A stretch of DNA of 64,000 bases. Source: Pinisolibacter aquiterrae. GTDB taxonomy: Bacteria; Pseudomonadota; Alphaproteobacteria; Rhizobiales; Ancalomicrobiaceae. The notes below the pieces were generated by a model. The model was not told the origin of the DNA. It worked only from the letters and a program-made list of their open reading frames with translations, and searched no databases. Numbering within the stretch: the first letter of the stretch is position 1; each line of letters starts with the position of its first letter. The DNA lies in assembly GCF_019160155.1 (NCBI RefSeq), contig NZ_JAFNIH010000025.1, positions 1-64,000 on the forward strand, written 5' to 3'. Below are positions 40,294 to 49,155 of this stretch, piece after piece. The translations under genes were made by a program, and so were the position numbers.

Positions 40294-40533
40294 ATGCCGT
40301 CGATCCGCGCCCTCCACGCCCTCGCGCTCGTGCCGGCGCTTCTCGTCGTCGCCCCGGCCTCCGCCGAGACGGTCGTCCGAGGCGCCTGCGGGGTGAACCG
40401 CCGCGCCCGCCTCCGCGCCACCCCGCCCGCGGACCGCGCGAGCCCTCTCGCCTCATACCGAGCCCGAACGGGCGTCGGCCGGTCAGGCCGTAACCACGGG
40501 AAATTCCGACGAACCGGAATTTCCCGTGATTGA
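40294..40533 (+). pseudogene. Small exported-protein ORF, probably a decayed remnant
   Basis: 79 codons. The start is convincing: GAGGAGA 8 bases upstream and a signal peptide (MPSIRALHALALVPALLVVAPASAE is its first 25 residues in outline, cleavage after ASA). The mature part is Arg-rich (RRARLRATPP) and runs through a 14-bp hairpin to stop 2 bases before the convergent ABC-F stop. The distal part does not look like a protein, so this is likely a truncated gene. A genuine small Arg-rich secreted protein cannot be excluded. Confidence 0.35.
40495..40528. terminator. Bidirectional hairpin at ABC-F 3' end
   Basis: A perfect 14-bp stem (40495-40508 with 40515-40528), loop ACGAAC. The stem itself contains AAATT/AATTT, so either strand has a short T run within the stem. 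It lies 8 bases beyond the minus-strand stop at 40536. Confidence 0.5.
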
Positions 40534-40535
40534 CA

Positions 40536-42155
40536 TCACGCGTGGAGGCCGGGCGCCTCGTGGCCGCTGCGGGCGACATATTCGGTGTAGCCGCCGCCGT
40601 ACTGGTGGACGCCCTCCGGCGTCAGCTCCAACACCCGGTTGGAGAGCTCGGCCAGGAAGTGGCGATCGTGCGAGACGAAGATCATGGTGCCCTCATAGGC
40701 CGAGAGCGCCCCGATCAACATCTCCTTGGTGGCGAGATCGAGATGGTTGGTCGGTTCGTCGAGCACCAGGAAGTTCGGCGGATCGAACAGCATCTTGGCC
40801 ATCACCAGCCGCGCCTTCTCGCCGCCGGAGAGAACCCGGCCCTTCTTCTCCTGGTCGTCGCCGGAGAAGCCGAAACAGCCGGCGAGCGCGCGCAACTGCC
40901 CCTGTCCCGCCTGCGGGAACGTGTCCTCGAGGTTCTGGAAGACGCTGCGGTCGCCGTCGAGCATCTCCATCGCGTGCTGAGCGAAATAGCCCATCTTGAC
41001 GCTGGCGCCGATCGAGACCGTGCCCGCGTCCGGCTCGGTCGAGCCGGTGACGAGCTTCAGGAGCGTCGACTTGCCGGCGCCGTTGACCCCCATCACCGCC
41101 CAACGCTCGCGCCGCCGGATCTGGAAGTCGAACCCGTCGTAGATCGTGCGGGCGCCGTAGCGCTTGGAGACGCCCTTCAGCGTCGCCACGTCCTCGCCGG
41201 AGCGCGGTGCCGGGGGGAAGTCGAAGGCGATGGTCTGGCGCCGGCGCGGCGGCTCGACCCGGTCGATCTTCTCGAGCTTCTTGACCCGGCTCTGCACCTG
41301 CGAGGCGTGGCTGGCGCGCGCCTTGAAGCGCTCGATGAACTTGATCTCCTTGGCGAGCATCGCCTGCTGACGCTCGAACTGCGCCTGCTGCTGCTTGTCG
41401 GCCTGGGCGCGCTGGGCGACGTAGAATTCGTAGTCGCCGGAATAGCTGGTGAGCTGGCCGCAATCGATCTCGATGATCTTGCCGACGATCCGGTTCATGA
41501 ACTCGCGATCGTGCGAGGTCATGAGCAACGCCCCCTCGTAACCCTTCAGGAAGCCCTCGAGCCAGATCAGGCTCTCGAGATCGAGATGGTTCGACGGTTC
41601 GTCGAGCAGCATCGCGTCGGGGTTCATGAGCAGAATCCGGGCGAGCGCCACGCGCATCTTCCACCCGCCCGAGAGCTTGCCGACGTCGCCGTCCATCATC
41701 TCCTGAGAAAAGGAGAGGCCGTCGAGCACCTCGCGCGCCCGCCCCTCGAGCGCATAGCCGTCGAGTTCCTCGAAACGGTGCTGCACCTCGCCGTAGCGCT
41801 CGATCACCGCCTCCATGTCGGGGCAGTCGGGATCGGCCATGGCGGTCTCGAGCGCATGGAGTTCGGCCGCCACCTCGCTGACCGGCCCGGCCCCGTTCAT
41901 CACCTCGGCGACGGCGCTGTGGCCGGACATTTCGCCGACGTTCTGATCGAAATAGCCGATGGTGATGCCGCGATCGATCGAGACCTGACCCTCGTCCGGC
42001 TCGTCGCGGCCGGTGATCATGCGAAAGAGCGTCGACTTGCCCGCGCCGTTGGGGCCGACCAGCCCGACCTTCTCGCCCCGGAGGAGCGCCGCCGAGGCCT
42101 CGATGAAGAGGATCTGGTGGCTGTTCTGCTTGGAGATGTTCTCGAGACGAATCAT
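40536..42155 (-). CDS. ABC-F family ribosome-associated ATPase
   Basis: 539 residues, two ABC domains on one chain and no membrane segment. Walker A motifs are GPNGAGKST (about residues 34-42) and GVNGAGKST (about 357-365). The signatures are LSGGW and LSGGE, and the Walker B motifs LLDEPSNHLDL and VLDEPTNHLDL. Between them lies the charged helical interdomain linker (about 240-300, QQAQFERQQAMLAKEIKF, then KARASHASQVQSRVKKLEKI) that in this family reaches the ribosomal P-site tRNA. It probably acts as a translation factor of the YbiT/YheS kind; which subfamily is uncertain. Confidence 0.93.
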   Translation of the reverse strand: MIRLENISKQNSHQILFIEASAALLRGEKVGLVGPNGAGKSTLFRMITGRDEPDEGQVSIDRGITIGYFDQNVGEMSGHSAVAEVMNGAGPVSEVAAELHALETAMADPDCPDMEAVIERYGEVQHRFEELDGYALEGRAREVLDGLSFSQEMMDGDVGKLSGGWKMRVALARILLMNPDAMLLDEPSNHLDLESLIWLEGFLKGYEGALLMTSHDREFMNRIVGKIIEIDCGQLTSYSGDYEFYVAQRAQADKQQQAQFERQQAMLAKEIKFIERFKARASHASQVQSRVKKLEKIDRVEPPRRRQTIAFDFPPAPRSGEDVATLKGVSKRYGARTIYDGFDFQIRRRERWAVMGVNGAGKSTLLKLVTGSTEPDAGTVSIGASVKMGYFAQHAMEMLDGDRSVFQNLEDTFPQAGQGQLRALAGCFGFSGDDQEKKGRVLSGGEKARLVMAKMLFDPPNFLVLDEPTNHLDLATKEMLIGALSAYEGTMIFVSHDRHFLAELSNRVLELTPEGVHQYGGGYTEYVARSGHEAPGLHA

Positions 42156-42538
42156 GATGCCGGTGGCCCGTGTCGGTGGGGAGGGTCGTCGCCTGGGCGG
42201 GCGCCCGCGCGAGGACCCGCCGGGTCTTTAGGGGGCGCGGGCGCGAATGGCAATCCGCACGCCCGAGATCGCCGCGCCCGGCCCGAGAATTCGCCATGCC
42301 TCCGGCGACCCCCGCGAGAAATGACGAGGTCATTCTGTCTCATGCGAATTGCTCCATATGGCGTTTCATGAAGACCGTCGTACTGTCACGCGACGTGAAG
42401 AGGCGCCCGTCGCGGGGCCTCGCGCGAAGGTCTCCGGACGGAAGAAGCCGGAGCAGGGAACGTGTCGGGTGGAGCGCGGGACGGATCGGCGACGGTCGCG
42501 GCCCTCCATCCGCTCGCACGGATGCAGAGGGTGATGTC
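42156..42538. other. Divergent spacer between ABC-F and DUF2330-Kunitz genes
   Basis: 383 bases without a supportable gene. It presumably holds the promoters of both divergent genes; I could not identify a convincing -35/-10 pair. One inverted repeat, AATGAC-GAG-GTCATT, stands out at 42320-42334. Confidence 0.5.
42320..42334. promoter_or_regulatory. Small inverted repeat, possible operator
   Basis: AATGAC-GAG-GTCATT, a perfect 6-bp palindrome with a 3-base centre, in the divergent spacer upstream of the Kunitz/ATP-grasp locus. No regulator gene lies next to it. Confidence 0.3.
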
Positions 42539-43738
42539 ATGCCGATGCTGCGCTCGTCGATCGTCGCCGTCGCCCTCCTGTCCTCCCTCGCCACGGCCCA
42601 CGCCGACATGGGCCGGGTGATCGTCGGCGGTTCCGACGTCCGCGTGAGTGAGAGCGCCCAGAAGGCCCTCATCCTCCACAATCGCCGCGAGGAGATCCTG
42701 ATCCTCGGCACCGAGATCGGATCGAGCGCCGCCACGTCGATCCTGCGCTTCATCCCGTTCCCGACGGAGCCGAAGGCTGCGCCGGCCCCGGCCGACACCT
42801 TCGACCGCCTCGGCGCGATCGTCGCCAAATACCGGCTGCGCTTCGCCACCCGCTGGATGACCAAGGCCGGCGCCTCGGAAAAGAGCGAGCCGATCGAGGT
42901 CCTCTCCGCCGAACGGATCGGCGCGCATGACCTGACCACGGTCCACATCCGCGACGTCGCCGGCTTCCGCGCCTGGATCGACGCCCATCTCGAGGCCCAC
43001 GGCCTGCCGCGCGCCGCCGCCCTCGACCGCGAGGAGGCGGTCGTCGCCGACTACGTCCGGCGCGGCCACACCTATTTCGTGCTCGACCGGGTCGATCTCG
43101 CCGATCGCCCGCGCTTCGTCGAGCCGATCGCCTTCCGCTTCGAGAGCCCGGACCTCTATTACCCGCTGGTGACCTCGAACAGTTTCGGCGGGGAGGGGGC
43201 GGTCGAACTCTTCGTCGTCGCCCCGCTCACCCTGTGCCGGCCGGGGTCGAACGACATGGTCGCGGTGTTCAAGGGCGAGGACGTCGATCGCTCCGCCGCG
43301 CCGGGTTCGCAGGCGACATGCCTCGGCCTCGACGCCAAGGCGAGCACCTCCGCCCGTCTGGTGCCGGAGGAGGGGGATCTCGATCCGATCGTCCCGGATT
43401 GGCGCGTCTTCTTCGGCGAGGAGGCGATCCATCTCCAGGCGATCCGCCGCGTCGGCCCCTATCGCTTCGAGACCGACGTCCACGCGCCCCTGGTGGGGGA
43501 GGCGAAGGCGCTCGAACCGGAGGCGCCGCAGGGACCGTCGATCCCCGGCCTCTCCGCGCTCGCTCCGCCCGCCGCCTGCACGGCGAAGCCGGAGCGCGGC
43601 CCTTGCAAGGCCGCTTTCGAGGCCTATTGGTTCGATGCCGCCGGCGGCGCCTGCAAGCCGTTCCTGTGGGGCGGCTGCGGCGAGCCGCCGCCGTTCCGAA
43701 CCCTCGAGGACTGCGAACGGACCTGTCGTTCGCGCTGA
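42539..43738 (+). CDS. Exported DUF2330 protein with C-terminal Kunitz/BPTI protease-inhibitor domain
   Basis: 399 residues. A signal peptide (1 to about 23, ending ATAHA) precedes a DUF2330-type domain (about 24-310, with SESAQKALILHN and ILRFIPFPTEP), which often marks secreted or surface proteins of unknown role. The last 50 residues form a Kunitz domain with six Cys at 347, 356, 372, 380, 392 and 396. The gaps of 8, 15, 7, 11 and 3 residues nearly equal those of bovine BPTI (8, 15, 7, 12, 3), and GPCKA, YWFD, FLWGGCG and EDCERTC are conserved. The P1 position is Lys357, predicting inhibition of trypsin-like proteases. ATG at 42539 follows AGAGGG; 42545 is an alternative. It is first of four same-strand genes. 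Confidence 0.88.
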   Translation: MPMLRSSIVAVALLSSLATAHADMGRVIVGGSDVRVSESAQKALILHNRREEILILGTEIGSSAATSILRFIPFPTEPKAAPAPADTFDRLGAIVAKYRLRFATRWMTKAGASEKSEPIEVLSAERIGAHDLTTVHIRDVAGFRAWIDAHLEAHGLPRAAALDREEAVVADYVRRGHTYFVLDRVDLADRPRFVEPIAFRFESPDLYYPLVTSNSFGGEGAVELFVVAPLTLCRPGSNDMVAVFKGEDVDRSAAPGSQATCLGLDAKASTSARLVPEEGDLDPIVPDWRVFFGEEAIHLQAIRRVGPYRFETDVHAPLVGEAKALEPEAPQGPSIPGLSALAPPAACTAKPERGPCKAAFEAYWFDAAGGACKPFLWGGCGEPPPFRTLEDCERTCRSR

Positions 43739-43801
43739 GGAGGGTTCACCGCCGGACTGCCCGGAGACTTCCCTCGACGCCCGTGAAAGGACGACCCGAA
43801 C

Positions 43802-45886
43802 ATGCCCGCATCTCCGCGCCATTCCCTCCGCCCGCGCCGGCTCGCGAGCCGCTCCGCGCTGCGCGTCTCGGTGCTCGCGATGGCCGCCGCCCTGCCGGTG
43901 ACGCTCGCCGGCGCGGCCGAGCTGCCGCTGACGCGCGTCGTCCTGTCGAGCGCCGGCCTCGCCCAGTTCACCCATCAGGGCTCGGCCGCCGCCGGCACCA
44001 CCATCGACCTGCCGGTCCGGCTCGATCAGGTCGACGACGTGTTGAAGAGCCTCACCGTCTTCGACGCCGCCGGCGCCGTCGGGCCGATCAGCCTGCCGGG
44101 GCGCGAGCCGCTCGACGAACTCTTCCGCGATCTGCCCTTCGACCGCGAGGCACTGGCGAGCCCGACCGATCTCGTCAACGCGCTGGTCGGCAGCGAGGTC
44201 GAGATCGCCGGTCCGGTCGCCGCCCGCGGCCGCATCTTCCGCGTCGAGACGGAGCGGGTCGCGACCCCCGACGGCCATGATGTCACCACCCGTCATCGCC
44301 TGTCGCTCCTCACCGACAAGGGGCTGGTCCAGGCGATCTTCGAGGAGATCACCGCGCTCGCCTTCACCGATCCGCAGGCGCGCGGCCAGATCGACCGCGC
44401 CCTCGCCGGCCTCGCCGAGAACCGCGCCAAGGAACGGCGCAGCCTCTCGATCGGCGTCCTGGGCACCGGCTCGCGCGCCGTCGCCGTCGCCTATGTGGTG
44501 GCCGCCCCGATCTGGAAGACCAGCTGGCGCCTCGTCATCCCGCAGGAGAAGGGCAAGGCCCGGCTCCAGGGCTGGGCGGTGCTCGAGAACCTGACCGGCG
44601 GCGATTGGAAGGGCGTCGACCTGACGCTGACCTCCGGCAACCCGGTCGCGCTCACCCAGCCGCTCTACACCTCCATCTACGGCGAACGCACCACCGTGCC
44701 CGTCTCGACGGGCGCGCGCATCGCGCCGCCCTCCGATTCCGGCCGCACCGCCGCCGACATGCGCGCCCGCGCCGGCCGTGACGCCGCCGCCCGCCTCGAG
44801 GAGGCCGAAGCCGAACCCTGGGCCAAGGGCGGCATCGTCCGCGCTCCCGCGCCGGCGATGCGTCTCGCCGTGGCGCCGCCGCCGATGGCCCCGGTCGCCG
44901 CCGCCGCCGAGGCCCGCGACGCGGCGACCCAACTGGTCTATCGCTTCCCGAGCCCGGTCACCCTCGCCACCGGCCACACCCTGATGCTGCCCTTCGTCGA
45001 CCGCACGATCGAGGCCGAACGCGTGTGGGTCTACCGGCCGAGCACCGATCCCCGCCATCCGCTCGCCGCCCTGCGCCTCGTCAACGACGGCGAGACGGCG
45101 CTGCCCGGCGGAATCGTCACCACCTTCGAGACCTCCAAGGACGGCGCGCTCGAGCACGTCGGCGACGCGGTCCTCCCGCTCATCACCCGTGGCGAGGCGA
45201 AGTTCCTCTCCTTCGCCCTCGACGCCGGCACGACCGTGCGCCGCGAGGATCGGGGCGTCCGCCGCACCAGCCTCGGCACGATCGCCGACGGCATCCTGAC
45301 GACGACGGTGCGCTCGCGCCGGGTCTTCGCCTTCGAGGTGACGGCGCCTCCCGACCAGGATCGCACCGTGATCCTCGAGGAGGGCCGCATCGACGGTTGG
45401 ACCCCGACCGCCAAGGAGGGGATCGAGACCACCCCGACCCATCACCGCCTGCGCGTCGAGGTCGCCAAGGGCGCCATGGTCGAGACCGATCTGACCCTCG
45501 AACGGGTCGACGTCCAGACCGTGAGCCTCGGCACCATGCCGCCGGAGGACCTGCTCGCGCGCATTCGCGGCCTCGAGAACGAGGGGCCGGCCTTCCGCGC
45601 GGCGATCGATCGCCTCGCCGTCGTGGTCGCCGAAATCGGCCGCGCCCAGGCGCAGCGCGACGCCAACGAGCAGGAGCGCGAGAAGATCGTCTCCGACCAG
45701 GAGCGCATCCGCGCCAACCTCCAGTCGGTCGGCCCGTCGAGCGATCTCGGCCGGCGCTATCTCGACATGCTGAAGACCCAGGAGAATCGCCTCGCCGAAC
45801 TCGGCCGGTCCGATCAGACGGCGGCCGACACCATCGCTGCGAAGCGCAAGGACGCTCAGGAGATCGTCAAGACGCTGAAGCTGTGA
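43802..45886 (+). CDS. Exported DUF4139 protein with C-terminal coiled coil
   Basis: 694 residues. An N-terminal signal peptide (about 1-39, ending AGAAE) is followed by an N-terminal domain (about 40-200, LTRVVLSSAGLAQFTHQG) and a DUF4139-type beta domain (from about 215), with VAAPIWKTSWRLVIP and WAVLENLTGGDWKGVDLTLTSGNP, the mucoidy-inhibitor A-like pattern. A loop of Ala/Pro/Met (about 355-375) interrupts it. The last 110 residues (about 585-694) are a Glu/Arg/Ala-rich coiled coil. The function is unknown; it is probably periplasmic. It starts 63 bases after the DUF2330-Kunitz gene, with AAAGGA upstream. Confidence 0.85.
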   Translation: MPASPRHSLRPRRLASRSALRVSVLAMAAALPVTLAGAAELPLTRVVLSSAGLAQFTHQGSAAAGTTIDLPVRLDQVDDVLKSLTVFDAAGAVGPISLPGREPLDELFRDLPFDREALASPTDLVNALVGSEVEIAGPVAARGRIFRVETERVATPDGHDVTTRHRLSLLTDKGLVQAIFEEITALAFTDPQARGQIDRALAGLAENRAKERRSLSIGVLGTGSRAVAVAYVVAAPIWKTSWRLVIPQEKGKARLQGWAVLENLTGGDWKGVDLTLTSGNPVALTQPLYTSIYGERTTVPVSTGARIAPPSDSGRTAADMRARAGRDAAARLEEAEAEPWAKGGIVRAPAPAMRLAVAPPPMAPVAAAAEARDAATQLVYRFPSPVTLATGHTLMLPFVDRTIEAERVWVYRPSTDPRHPLAALRLVNDGETALPGGIVTTFETSKDGALEHVGDAVLPLITRGEAKFLSFALDAGTTVRREDRGVRRTSLGTIADGILTTTVRSRRVFAFEVTAPPDQDRTVILEEGRIDGWTPTAKEGIETTPTHHRLRVEVAKGAMVETDLTLERVDVQTVSLGTMPPEDLLARIRGLENEGPAFRAAIDRLAVVVAEIGRAQAQRDANEQEREKIVSDQERIRANLQSVGPSSDLGRRYLDMLKTQENRLAELGRSDQTAADTIAAKRKDAQEIVKTLKL

Positions 45887-45971
45887 CGATCACCGGCTGA
45901 AGGATCGGGGACGCGCCGCGCGCCGGGGAGCCGTCGCCGCCGTCGCGCCGCCCGAGACGAGGAGAAGCACC

Positions 45972-46349
45972 ATGACCGAAGACATGAAGACACGCAGACG
46001 GTTTCTTCGTCAGGCCGGGCTCGCCGCCCTCGGGGTCTTCGCCGTCGCCGGCGCGCGCCGGGCGGCCGCGGCCTCCGATCCGAAGGGGCTCTTCGCCGGC
46101 CAGTTCCTCGAGGACGGCCACGTCGTGAACATTCCCGCCGGTCACTACGACCGCGAGCAGATGCTGTTCGTCGAGGAGGCGACCGGCCGGCCGATGGTCG
46201 CCCAATCGCAGCAGATGACGGGCTCGTGGACCTACAGCGACACCACGCGCTGCACCAACATGTTCTATCCCAACAACGGCGCGCCGACCTGCGCCGCCTA
46301 CGACAGCGATCAGGATTCCCATCCCGACGGCTTCAAGCCGGGCGAATGA
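45972..46349 (+). CDS. Small Tat-signal protein, candidate ATP-grasp-modified (graspetide-like) precursor
   Basis: 125 residues. A twin-arginine signal is clear: TRRRFLRQAG (Arg8-Arg10), a hydrophobic stretch and a cleavage site near residue 33. The mature part is about 90 residues: a middle section (HVVNIPAGHYDREQMLFVEEATGRP) and a C-terminal tail (82-125) rich in Ser, Thr, Tyr, Asp and Asn with two Cys (94, 107), ending in a run of acidic residues. The Ser/Thr and Asp/Glu mixture is what an ATP-grasp ligase could crosslink, and the next gene encodes such a ligase after a hairpin. The precursor role is inference; it could be an ordinary small Tat-exported protein. AGGAGAAG lies upstream of the start. 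Confidence 0.7.
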   Translation: MTEDMKTRRRFLRQAGLAALGVFAVAGARRAAAASDPKGLFAGQFLEDGHVVNIPAGHYDREQMLFVEEATGRPMVAQSQQMTGSWTYSDTTRCTNMFYPNNGAPTCAAYDSDQDSHPDGFKPGE

Positions 46350-46357
46350 GCCCCCCC

Positions 46358-46391
46358 GGCCGGGCGGAGCGGAGCGACCGTCCGCCCGGCC
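46358..46391 (+). terminator. Hairpin between candidate precursor and ATP-grasp gene
   Basis: A perfect 11-bp GC stem (46358-46368 with 46381-46391), a 12-base loop and no T tract. Such stems often lower expression of a modifying enzyme relative to its peptide substrate; that role is inferred here. Confidence 0.5.
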
Positions 46392-46457
46392 CCTCGATCT
46401 TCGGCCCCCCGAATCTCCGGCGTCGTCGCGTCGCCGGCCCCGCGCGAGGTTTCCGTC

Positions 46458-47456
46458 ATGACGGCCGAAATCCTCATCGTCACCGGCGAACACGATTCGA
46501 CCGCCGATCTCATGGTCCTCGAGCTGCGCGAGCGCGGCGTCCCGTTCCGCCGCTTCCATCCCCAGGACGTGCCGCGCGACGCCCGCGTCTCGCTCCGCTT
46601 CGGCCCGGACCATCCGCCCGCCGCCCACGCCGGCGCCTTCGGCGACACCATCGATTGGGACCGGATCGCGGCCGTCTGGTATCGCCGCCCCGAGCCCTAT
46701 TCGCTGTCGCCCGGACTGACGGCGGAGGAGCGCGAATTCGCCTATCACGAGTGCACGTCGGTGATGCAGGGCCTATGGCGCAGCTTCGATGCCTTCTGGG
46801 TCAACCACCCCGACCGCATCCGCATCGCCGAATCGAAGCCGCTGCAACTGACGCTCGCCCGTCGCCTCGGCTTCGCCATCCCGCGCACGCTCTTCACCAA
46901 CGATCCCGAGGCGCTCGCGGCGCTGTGGGAGGCCTGCGACGGGCGCATCGTCTACAAGTCCATGACCCAGGGCGTCCTCGGCCAGAGCCTGCAGCAGTCG
47001 GTCTACACCAACCGCGTCGGCGCCGATCACCTCGCCCGCGCCGACCTCCTGCGCAACGCCCCCGGCCTCTTTCAGGAGGAGGTGGCGAAGGCCGCCGATC
47101 TGCGCATCACCGTGATCGGCGACCGCCTGTTCCCGGTCGAGATCCGCTCGCAGACCGATCCCGACGCGCGCGTCGACTGGCGTCGCGGCGAGGTGCCGCG
47201 CATGGATCACGTCGCGGTGACCCTGCCGAAGCCGATCGAGACCGCGTGCCTCGCGCTCAATCGCGCCCTCGGCCTCCATTATTCGGCGATCGACATGGTG
47301 GTGACGCCGGACGGCGATCACGTCTTCCTCGAGATCAATCCGAGCGGTCAGTTCGGCTGGATCGAGAGCGTCACCGGCCTGCCGCTGATCGCGACGCTGG
47401 CCGACCTCCTGATCGAAGGCCGGGATCGCCGCTGGACCGATCCGATCGCCGGATGA
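46458..47456 (+). CDS. ATP-grasp ligase of MvdC/MvdD type (RiPP maturase)
   Basis: 332 residues. The whole chain follows the graspetide-synthetase plan: N-terminal ILIVTGEHDSTADLMV, AVWYRRPEP, ESKPLQLTLARRLGFAIPRTLFTN, VYKSMTQG (ATP-binding Lys), LRITVIGDRLFPVEI, YSAIDMVVTPDG and the metal-binding FLEINPSGQFGW with Glu292 and Asn294. Enzymes of this family form ester or amide links between Ser/Thr/Lys and Asp/Glu side chains of a precursor peptide. The candidate precursor is directly upstream. No transporter or peptidase gene is present, which fits export of the precursor by Tat (inference). It could also act on a distant substrate. Confidence 0.87.
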   Translation: MTAEILIVTGEHDSTADLMVLELRERGVPFRRFHPQDVPRDARVSLRFGPDHPPAAHAGAFGDTIDWDRIAAVWYRRPEPYSLSPGLTAEEREFAYHECTSVMQGLWRSFDAFWVNHPDRIRIAESKPLQLTLARRLGFAIPRTLFTNDPEALAALWEACDGRIVYKSMTQGVLGQSLQQSVYTNRVGADHLARADLLRNAPGLFQEEVAKAADLRITVIGDRLFPVEIRSQTDPDARVDWRRGEVPRMDHVAVTLPKPIETACLALNRALGLHYSAIDMVVTPDGDHVFLEINPSGQFGWIESVTGLPLIATLADLLIEGRDRRWTDPIAG

Positions 47457-47504
47457 GGCCCTCCGCGGGGTCCGGCCTGCGAAGCCGCCGAGGGATCCTC
47501 CGAC

Positions 47505-47532
47505 GAAAAAGGGCGCCCACGAAGGGCGCCCT
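47505..47532 (-). terminator. Rho-independent terminator of gltA
   Basis: A 9-bp perfect stem (47510-47518 with 47524-47532), loop of 5; on the minus strand it ends in a TTTTT run. It lies 30 bases past the gltA stop and between convergent genes. Confidence 0.85.
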
Positions 47533-47561
47533 CGCATTCCTCGATCGGCGTCGGGGCCGGA

Positions 47562-48854
<1,293 letters not shown>

Positions 48855-49155
48855 GCAGGTACCCCCGAACGCGGAAGATCGACCCAATCGGCACGAGACC
48901 TCATCGAACCGTTTTGATCGAAGCGGAAACGAAGGCGAGACGATTTGTCTCGGGTCTCGTGCATCCGGGTCAGAGGCCTAACCCATTCCCGACGGGGCGA
49001 CAAGCACTTCCTAGGGATGATGCAGCGCTCCCGCCGCCTAAAGAAAAGTCACTCCAACATGTTGGCGAGATTGACGAACCGACCTCACGAAGCCGCGAGC
49101 GCCGGGCCCTCGGCGGGCGCGGCGTCCGATTCCGGCGGAATTCGGGCGTGAGCCC
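48855..49155. other. Upstream region of gltA
   Basis: 301 bases between the gltX stop and the gltA start. It contains a small hairpin CGAGAC-N5-GTCTCG (about 48933-48949) and a perfect 12-base palindrome at 49054-49065. No gene is supportable here; the gltA promoter must lie within it but I could not place it firmly. Confidence 0.5.
49054..49065. promoter_or_regulatory. Palindrome CCAACATGTTGG upstream of gltA
   Basis: A perfect 12-base palindrome in an AT-richer patch about 200 bases upstream of gltA. A binding site for a dimeric regulator is possible, but nothing else supports it. Confidence 0.25.

Larger units (their letters stand above)
40086..40535. other. Repeat-rich spacer between LysR gene and ABC-F gene
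   Basis: 450 bases with no confidently functional gene. It contains a short palindromic intergenic repeat (40158-40210), a small ORF with a signal-peptide-like start (40294-40533) and a perfect 14-bp hairpin (40495-40528). Confidence 0.6.

Noticed and set aside
42386-45445. A 1019-codon minus-strand frame opposite the DUF2330-Kunitz and DUF4139 genes
   Set aside because: Shadow composition; the + strand genes have signal peptides, domains and ribosome sites.
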